DNA of 64,000 nucleotides, from assembly GCF_049847105.1 (NCBI RefSeq), contig NZ_JBNCNS010000004.1:1-64000 (forward strand), read 5' to 3'. Positions 58,740-64,000 of this stretch are shown one piece after another. How positions within the stretch are numbered: position 1 is the first letter of the stretch; each line of letters opens with the position of its first letter. Below the pieces are notes generated by a model. That model saw only the letters and a list, made by a program, of their open reading frames with translations. It ran no database searches and was not told the DNA's origin. The position numbers and the translations under genes were made by a program. This stretch comes from Gordonia sp049847105. GTDB taxonomy: Bacteria > Actinomycetota > Actinomycetes > Mycobacteriales > Mycobacteriaceae.

Positions 58740-60287
58740 TCACGCGATCGATCGGCTGTGCTGTGACCAATAGACCTTTCGCAGTTCGCGTTTGAGTAGC
58801 TTCCCGCTCGGGTTGCGGGGCAGTTCATCGCTCAGGTCGATCGAGGTCGGGCATTTGTAGTGCGCAAGTCGATCCCGACAGAACAACGTCAGTTCTCCCG
58901 GATCCAACGGCTCCCGGGCGACGACGACGGCTTTCACGGTTTCGCCCCACTTCTCGTCCGGCACCCCGATCACCGCCGCCTCCAGCACCTGCGGATGTTC
59001 GAGCAAGACATTCTCGACCTCGATCGGATAGATGTTCTCGCCACCGGACACGATCATGTCCTTGATGCGGTCGCAGAGAAAGAGGTACCCGTCCTCGTCG
59101 AGGTAGCCGGCGTCACCCGTGCGGAACCAGCCGTCCGGGGTGAGCACCTTGACGAGTTCATCGGGCTGATTGCGGTATCCGCTCATGATGAGGGCGCTCC
59201 GGGTCCGCACCTCGCCGGTCACGCCGGGCGGGCATACCGAGCCGTCGATCGGATCGGCGACGACGAGTTCGACCCCCTGCACCGCCCGACCCGCCGCAGC
59301 CAATCTCACACCGCCTGCGCGATGATCGTCGGGCGTGAGAAATGTGATGGGGCCGCAGGTTTCGGTCATCCCATAGCTCTGCACCAGCTCACATCCGAAG
59401 ATTGCCATCGCATCGCGCGCCGTGGCGGGTGCCATCGGCGACCCCCCGTAGATCAGAGTCCGCAGGCTCGGATACTCCCTACCCTGCGCGTCCGGGTGCG
59501 AGATCAGCATGTGAACGACGGCCGGCACCGTCAGAGCATGGTCCACACCGCCACCGGCGAGCACGTCGAGCACCGTCGACGGCTTGATGTCGGTGGTGTA
59601 GAGCGCTTCCGCACCGATACCGAGGCAATAGAAGAGCCAGCCCGTTCCCGAGACATGGAACAGCGGAGCCGGAATCATCACCGTGTCACCAGGTTTGATG
59701 TCCCAGGGCGCCGATGATGCGATGTTGGCCGCGATGGCGCGATTCGGGAGTTCGACTCCCTTCGCCCGGCCCGAGGTCCCCGACGTGTACACGATCATCG
59801 CCACGTCATCGGATTCCGGCGCCATCTCGGGTTCGGACGCCCGCAGCCCTTCTGCCCAGTCGTCGTAGGCGATCGGGGCGGCCTCTCCGACGATCACCCG
59901 CGTCACACCGTCACCCGGATCATCATGTCCGAGGAGCGGCAGGAATTCCGGTTCGACGACAACCACGGAAGGTGCGGCGTCGGCCACGGTCTCGGCCATC
60001 TCTCGACGGCTCAGCCGCCAGTTGAGTGGCACCCCGGCGGCTCGGACGTACGACGCGGCGACCAGCACCTCACCCCACACCACCGCATCCTTACCCAGAA
60101 ATCCAACCGTGTCACCGGCTCCGATACCGAGATCATCCAGGCCGCAGGCAATCCGGGAACTTCGCCGAAACCACGACCCGAACGTGTGCGACCGGCCGTC
60201 GACGACGCCGATCGCCGGCTGCTCTGCCGCCACATCGGCCCAGTGCCGGAGCATGGCGCCGAGCGACCGGAGGTGATGCGCATCCAT
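58740..60287 (-). CDS. Class I adenylate-forming acyl-CoA ligase
   Basis: A 515-residue ANL enzyme: VYTSGTSGRAKGVELPNRA (about residue 168), YGMTETCGP (about 295), TGDAGYLDEDGYLFLCDRIKDMIVSGGENIYPIEVE and C-terminal Lys in LPRNPSGKLLKRELR. Resembles actinobacterial FadD3/FadD13-type ligases. Second gene of the operon, 16 bases after the VOC gene; probably activates the substrate acid that enters the pathway. Confidence 0.9.
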   Translation of the reverse strand: MDAHHLRSLGAMLRHWADVAAEQPAIGVVDGRSHTFGSWFRRSSRIACGLDDLGIGAGDTVGFLGKDAVVWGEVLVAASYVRAAGVPLNWRLSRREMAETVADAAPSVVVVEPEFLPLLGHDDPGDGVTRVIVGEAAPIAYDDWAEGLRASEPEMAPESDDVAMIVYTSGTSGRAKGVELPNRAIAANIASSAPWDIKPGDTVMIPAPLFHVSGTGWLFYCLGIGAEALYTTDIKPSTVLDVLAGGGVDHALTVPAVVHMLISHPDAQGREYPSLRTLIYGGSPMAPATARDAMAIFGCELVQSYGMTETCGPITFLTPDDHRAGGVRLAAAGRAVQGVELVVADPIDGSVCPPGVTGEVRTRSALIMSGYRNQPDELVKVLTPDGWFRTGDAGYLDEDGYLFLCDRIKDMIVSGGENIYPIEVENVLLEHPQVLEAAVIGVPDEKWGETVKAVVVAREPLDPGELTLFCRDRLAHYKCPTSIDLSDELPRNPSGKLLKRELRKVYWSQHSRSIA

Positions 60288-60303
60288 GGTGGCCTATCCC
60301 GGG

Positions 60304-60867
60304 TCAGGCGTTGATCTGGCGACGACGCTCCGCCGCGGTCCGTGGCGCATGCTCGACATCGCGTGGGCCGAAAGCGCGCAGCCAGCAGGCGAACTCCAGG
60401 AGGATCCCGTCAGGGTCCTGGAAATAGAACGACCGCACGTAGACGCCGTCGTGCATCTCGGTGGCGATCTGGCTGGGGCTGTCGTCGTGGTTGACGATCG
60501 GCCCCACCCGGACACCCGCCGTCTTGAGCGAACGACGGTAGTCCTCGAACCGGTCGGCAGGCACATCGAACGCGATGTGGTTCAGCGAGCTCACCGCACT
60601 GATCCACTCGCCGAATCCCGGTTTCTCCTCGGGAGCGGAGATGCCCGGCACGCCGTCCTGGGCATCGACGAACCAGAAGAACGCCAGCGAATTGCCGTTG
60701 CCGGCATCGAAGAAGAAGTGCTGACCCATTCCGCCCGGCAACTCCACCGTCTTGACCAGTTCGAAACCGAGCACATTGCTGTAGAAGTCGACCGTGCGCT
60801 GCATGTCGGAGCACACCAGCGCGACGTGGTTGAAACCGCGGACGTCGAACCTCGGATTGTCTGTCAT
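60304..60867 (-). CDS. VOC-family protein (glyoxalase/extradiol dioxygenase fold)
   Basis: A 187-residue single-chain VOC protein. FNHVALVCSDMQRTVDFYSNVLGFELV at the N-terminus, LNHIAFDVPADRFEDYRRSL in the middle and FYFQDPDGILLEFACW at the end give the metal-binding His, His, Glu. Could be a dioxygenase, epimerase or lyase. GGAGGAG before the ATG. First gene of the operon, under the TetR-type operator at 60891-60916. Confidence 0.82.
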   Translation of the reverse strand: MTDNPRFDVRGFNHVALVCSDMQRTVDFYSNVLGFELVKTVELPGGMGQHFFFDAGNGNSLAFFWFVDAQDGVPGISAPEEKPGFGEWISAVSSLNHIAFDVPADRFEDYRRSLKTAGVRVGPIVNHDDSPSQIATEMHDGVYVRSFYFQDPDGILLEFACWLRAFGPRDVEHAPRTAAERRRQINA

Positions 60868-60890
60868 GTCGTTTCTCCTCCGTGGACAGA

Positions 60891-60916
60891 AAACGAATGT
60901 AACATCAGATTCGTAT
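60891..60916. promoter_or_regulatory. TetR-type operator, copy 1
   Basis: AAACGAA-N12-TTCGTAT, 24 bases before the VOC start and 38 before tetR. The 12-base spacer is nearly the same as in copy 2 (61634-61659): GTAACATCAG here after the T, CTGACATCAG there. Two copies flanking the tetR gene strongly suggest it is the binding site of that regulator. Confidence 0.75.
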
Positions 60917-60954
60917 CCTGTGAATAGGCCGCCCTCGACTCCTGGAGCGCCCCG

Positions 60955-61596
60955 ATGGGCCAGAATGAATCCGTGGCACCACAGCAGACCCGGCCGACCA
61001 AGCGCGGCCGCGAGACCCTCGAGGCAATCCACACGGCTGCCCGCAAGGTGATCGCAGAGAAGGGCTTCCTGAAGACGACAGTCGCCGACATCGTCGGCGA
61101 GGCCGGAAAGTCGCCTGCATCCTTCTACAACTACTACGACTCGAAAGACGCACTGCTCGAACACTGGGCACGCGAGTTCCAGGAAGAGGCCCGCACCCGA
61201 GTCGAGAGGGCGATTCACGACTCACACCCCGATCAGTACGAAGAGATCGTCGCGTCGGTCCGGGCCCACTGGGAGACCTACCGCCACCGACTCGCCGAGA
61301 TGGTGGGCGTCTTCCAGCTCGCGATGGTCAACGACGAGTTCGCGCGCGTGTGGGACTCCCTGTGCGGAGAACTGATCACGGTGATCGCCCGCGCAATCGG
61401 ACGTGCACAGACCGACGGCTACTGCCCCGGCGTCGATGCGGAGCTCACCGCGCGCGCGATCGTGTCGATGCTGAACATGTTCTGTTACGACAGCCTCGCG
61501 AACGGCCGCGCAGCGGATGCCGACGACGAACGATGCATCAGCACTCTCGCCGACGCCTGGTACCACGCCGTCTACTGGAAACCCGAGTCCGTGTGA
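60955..61596 (+). CDS. TetR-family transcriptional regulator
   Basis: A 213-residue regulator. HTH: AARKVIAEKGFLKTTVADIVGEAGKSPASFYNYYDSKDALLEHW (about residues 28-71) and a helical ligand domain. TGGAG eight bases before the ATG. Matching operators lie in front of the divergent six-gene operon and in front of the downstream hydrolase, so it is probably a local repressor released by an acyl-CoA or free-acid intermediate. Confidence 0.93.
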   Translation: MGQNESVAPQQTRPTKRGRETLEAIHTAARKVIAEKGFLKTTVADIVGEAGKSPASFYNYYDSKDALLEHWAREFQEEARTRVERAIHDSHPDQYEEIVASVRAHWETYRHRLAEMVGVFQLAMVNDEFARVWDSLCGELITVIARAIGRAQTDGYCPGVDAELTARAIVSMLNMFCYDSLANGRAADADDERCISTLADAWYHAVYWKPESV

Positions 61597-61633
61597 GATC
61601 CGGGTCTCGACGCTCACCGTCGAACCGGCTATG

Positions 61634-61659
61634 ATACGAATCTGACATCAGGTTCGTAT
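61634..61659. promoter_or_regulatory. TetR-type operator, copy 2
   Basis: ATACGAA-N12-TTCGTAT with perfect seven-base arms, 15 bases before the hydrolase GTG start. Same arms and spacer length as copy 1 at 60891-60916. Confidence 0.75.
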
Positions 61660-61674
61660 CCTAGGAGAGTTGCC

Positions 61675-62784
61675 GTGCCCATCGAGCAAACGTTTGTCGG
61701 TCTCGAATCCCCAACCGTCGGCCGTGCAGGCGCGGGCGGACATCCGTGCCAGGGCCTGTATCACACTCCGTCACAACGCAAGCCGCGAATTGCCGTGATG
61801 GCGACGCATTATCAGATCGATTTCTCCGAGCATTATCTCGCCGAGTATCTGGCACGGCGTGGCTACGGGTTCCTCGGCTGGAATACCCGGTTCCGAGGAG
61901 ACGAAGCACATTTCCTGCTCGACCATGCCCTGGTCGACATCGGCGTCGGCGTACGCTGGTTACGCGAACAGGCAGGCGTGGACACCGTTGTGCTGCTCGG
62001 TAACTCGGGGGGCGGGTCGTTGATGGCCGCCTATCAGTCGCAGGCGTCGCAACCATCCATCTCAGCTGTCGCAGGCTCACGACTCGCCCGCGGCGTCGAG
62101 GATCTCCCCGCCGCCGACGGGTACATCTCGAGCGCGGCCCACCTCGGCCGGCCGGATGTGCTGACCGCGTGGATGGACGGCTCCGTCGTCGACGAGAACG
62201 ACCCGCTGGCAACCGACCCCACGCTCGACCTGTTCAATCCCGACAACGGGCCATCGTATTCGACCGAGTTCGTGCGGCGATACCGCGACGCGCAGTCCGC
62301 GCGTAATCATAAGATCACCCGATGGGTCAAGGACGAACTCGCACGACTGGCAGCGGCGGGATACCACGACCGTCCCTTCTCGGTGTCCCGGACCTGGGCC
62401 GACCCGCGCATGGTCGATCCGACCCTGGAACCGACGAAGCGGGAGCCGAACCGGTGTTATGCCGGCACACCGGAGCGCGCCAACAAATCCGTGTTCGGGA
62501 TCGCCTCGGCCACCACACTGCGGACGTGGTTGTCGCTGTGGAGTCTCGAGGATTCACACACCCGCGCCCACGCCCACCTGCCCCGGATCACGGTGCCCTC
62601 CTTGGTGGTCAACGCCAATCGGGACACCGGAGTGTTCCCCTGTGATGCCAACGCGATCCGCGATGGCCTGGGCGCAACGGACAAGACGTTCCACGAGTTC
62701 GACACCGACCACTACTTCCAGGAGAACAACGGCCGCGACGACGTCGCCGATCTCATCGACGCGTGGATCGCCCAGCGCTTCTGA
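61675..62784 (+). CDS. Alpha/beta hydrolase
   Basis: A 369-residue hydrolase. Nucleophile Ser in VVLLGNSGGGSLMAAYQ (about residue 112), acid near VNANRDTGVFPCDA and His in FDTDHYFQENNGR. Large insertion (about 150-280) forms a cap. GTG start with AGGAG eight bases upstream, immediately after TetR operator copy 2, so it is expected to be induced with the divergent operon. Probably an esterase or thioesterase that releases the acid acted on by the ligases. Confidence 0.82.
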   Translation: MPIEQTFVGLESPTVGRAGAGGHPCQGLYHTPSQRKPRIAVMATHYQIDFSEHYLAEYLARRGYGFLGWNTRFRGDEAHFLLDHALVDIGVGVRWLREQAGVDTVVLLGNSGGGSLMAAYQSQASQPSISAVAGSRLARGVEDLPAADGYISSAAHLGRPDVLTAWMDGSVVDENDPLATDPTLDLFNPDNGPSYSTEFVRRYRDAQSARNHKITRWVKDELARLAAAGYHDRPFSVSRTWADPRMVDPTLEPTKREPNRCYAGTPERANKSVFGIASATTLRTWLSLWSLEDSHTRAHAHLPRITVPSLVVNANRDTGVFPCDANAIRDGLGATDKTFHEFDTDHYFQENNGRDDVADLIDAWIAQRF

Positions 62785-62808
62785 GCGCGACGTGAACCGA
62801 ATGGTGCA

Positions 62809-63363
62809 CTAGGGCTGCATCAGTACCGATGCCGACGGATAACTCTCGGCGAAGCGGTCGGGCAGAGGTGCGATGAAGATGTTCTCGGTCCGGGTGCGAC
62901 TGACCCGCCATCGTCCGTCCTCCTTGCGGAAGGTGTTGTTCAGACGACTGGATCGCAACAGTGATCTGCCGTCCGAGAACAGCCAGGGCTGCATGTGGAC
63001 CCACTGCCCGTCCGCCTCGGCGCCGTCGACATGGATCTGTTCGGACGTGAGGTAGTGGACGTTGAGCAGGAGCGCCGGGTCCCGCTTCTCACCCCAGAAC
63101 GCCTGGAAGTGCTCCCGGATGCCGTCTTTGCCCTCCGCCCGTCCGAATTGGCCGTTGTAGTACTCCCCGACGCCCTCCCAGACCGCGTCGTCGGTGTACA
63201 GGTCGAGAATGAGGTCGATACGCTCGGCGGCGTCCCGGACGCCGAATTCCGGACACGGGGTGTCGCACAGGAGCATGTACCGGGCCTGGATGCGTCGGAT
63301 CTCGGCCTCGGCCTCCAGCACCTCGATACGCGCGGTCAATGCTGCGATGGCGTCTGCGGTCAT
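62809..63363 (-). CDS. SnoaL/NTF2-like fold protein
   Basis: A 184-residue protein of the SnoaL-like group: helical N-terminus (LTARIEVLEAEAEIRRIQARYMLLCD), YTDDAVWEGVGEYYNGQFGRAEGKDGIREHFQAFWG and a C-terminal sheet with WLFSDGRSLLRSSRLNNTFRKEDGRW. Such proteins act as isomerases, hydratases or dehydratases, or are non-catalytic. ATG overlaps the stop of the upstream IclR-type gene (ATGA). Convergent with the hydrolase. Confidence 0.82.
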   Translation of the reverse strand: MTADAIAALTARIEVLEAEAEIRRIQARYMLLCDTPCPEFGVRDAAERIDLILDLYTDDAVWEGVGEYYNGQFGRAEGKDGIREHFQAFWGEKRDPALLLNVHYLTSEQIHVDGAEADGQWVHMQPWLFSDGRSLLRSSRLNNTFRKEDGRWRVSRTRTENIFIAPLPDRFAESYPSASVLMQP

Positions 63364-64000
63364 TGTTCCAGAACCTCCACTACTGTCCGTGCCTGTTGTA
63401 TCCACTCGTTGATGCGCGCGCCCGTCTGCCGGGAGGGCAACTGCCCCAGTCGAAGGGTCATCGAGTGGCCGCCCTTCGGGTCGCGGATGGGAAGAACCAG
63501 CGACCCGACATCGTAGATCTCGTGATCGTCAACGTCACGGAGACGGTAGTCAACCGATGAGCTCTCGATCGACGCGCGGATGCTCCGTTCCTCGGACGGC
63601 GTCAACCGACCACTTTCGTAGCGGCGGGTCGCTTCGCGCATCTCGTCATATGCCGCACTGCCCTCGGCCGGCAGGAACGAGATCAGGTAACCGTTGTCCC
63701 GGACGAATGCGAGTCGGGCACGGTGGACCGCCTTGACCGTCTCGTCGGCGCCGCGCAGTTTGGCGATCCAGCGTTCCTGGGCGTCGCCATCCTGATCGAA
63801 GACATACGAGTCGCCGATCGGCGGGACCATCGGAATGCGATGCGCGAGACCCTCTTCGCGATCGACACCGGCGCCGGTCACCGAGAGCACGGTGGCCATC
63901 TCGTCGACGCTGACGGCGGTGAAAACCGTTACCTCGCAACCGATCGACGACGCCAGTTCTTCGACCTGCGATCGGGCGGAGTGGGCAGCGTGAATGGCCG
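63360..64000 (-). CDS. IclR-like transcriptional regulator, C-terminal part (runs off the window)
   Basis: The frame is open to the right edge, so only the C-terminal 213 residues are seen. HSARSQVEELASSIGCEVTVF, then HRIPMVPPIGDSYVFD and a tail RINEWIQQARTVVEVL, resemble the IclR effector domain, though more divergent than the IclR at 42662; the DNA-binding domain would lie outside. Stop overlaps the SnoaL-like start (ATGA), so the two are co-expressed. Confidence 0.6.
   Translation of the reverse strand, partial: AIHAAHSARSQVEELASSIGCEVTVFTAVSVDEMATVLSVTGAGVDREEGLAHRIPMVPPIGDSYVFDQDGDAQERWIAKLRGADETVKAVHRARLAFVRDNGYLISFLPAEGSAAYDEMREATRRYESGRLTPSEERSIRASIESSSVDYRLRDVDDHEIYDVGSLVLPIRDPKGGHSMTLRLGQLPSRQTGARINEWIQQARTVVEVLEQ

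Noticed and set aside
1..64000. tRNA, rRNA, insertion sequences or prophage genes
   Set aside because: No transposase, integrase or phage protein frame and no recognisable tRNA or rRNA stretch was seen on either strand; no search program was available to confirm.

Overview
The window is about 66% GC-looking chromosomal DNA with tightly packed genes, many GTG starts, 1-4 base start/stop overlaps and TANNNT boxes set directly in front of start codons. Two 13E12-type (DUF222/HNH) genes, F420-dependent and Mce-free steroid-type enzymes (cholesterol oxidase), an actinobacterial HelR with a rifamycin-associated element, and a TCGAAC-N4-GTTCGA SOS box all point to a mycolic-acid actinobacterium, most likely Gordonia or a close relative (Rhodococcus, Dietzia). 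That genus call is inference. No rRNA, tRNA, CRISPR array, phage or insertion sequence was seen.

Left part (1-4533): the 3' end of a probable DUF222 protein, then a minus-strand operon pobA-pcaH-pcaG-pcaB-pcaC that turns 4-hydroxybenzoate into protocatechuate and takes it down the beta-ketoadipate pathway as far as the enol-lactone. pcaD, pcaIJ and pcaF are not in the window. 4664-24222 is mostly housekeeping and accessory metabolism: ribokinase-type kinase, DHFR-like protein, enoyl-CoA hydratase, OPT transporter, FrnE-type DsbA, MarR, Ogt, a DUF2236 haem protein, SDR, sulfotransferase and DUF1214 pair, MFS plus ROK regulator, ferredoxin reductase, GntR plus MFS, glutathione peroxidase, a frameshifted secreted metallopeptidase and an F420-type oxidoreductase.

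Middle (24274-33104): an orphan acyl carrier protein, a decayed helix-turn-helix fragment, CinA, TetR, a Tat-exported cholesterol-oxidase-type GMC enzyme, helR, and a complete SOS-boxed DUF222/HNH gene. The carrier protein and the cholesterol-oxidase upstream regions share a CRP/GlxR-like site followed by an AGTCA-N2-TGACT palindrome.

Right half (33180-64000) is catabolic. (a) 33180-41384: a minus-strand ring-cleavage operon (FAD monooxygenase, type I extradiol dioxygenase, FAH-family hydrolase, cyclase-family hydrolase, C-C hydrolase-like protein) with a divergent LysR and two SDRs. (b) 41491-42117: a small cell-wall transglycosylase with a long structured leader. (c) 42662-49355: an IclR regulator and a translationally coupled set of ICL/PEP-mutase-family lyase, LeuC-like and LeuD-like hydratase subunits, an MHS transporter and an acyl-CoA ligase; this looks like a self-contained uptake-hydrate-cleave-activate route for an unknown branched di- or tricarboxylate, with altered active-site loops, and is the best candidate for an undescribed system. 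(d) 49658-53643: quercetinase-like bicupin, alpha/beta hydrolase, LysR, methyltransferase. (e) 53660-62784: a seven-kilobase operon (VOC, acyl-CoA ligase, enolase-superfamily enzyme, ketopantoate-reductase-like enzyme, second acyl-CoA ligase, DUF1254/DUF1214 protein) and a separate hydrolase, both preceded by the same TetR-type operator flanking the tetR gene. (f) a SnoaL-like protein and a truncated IclR regulator at the right edge.
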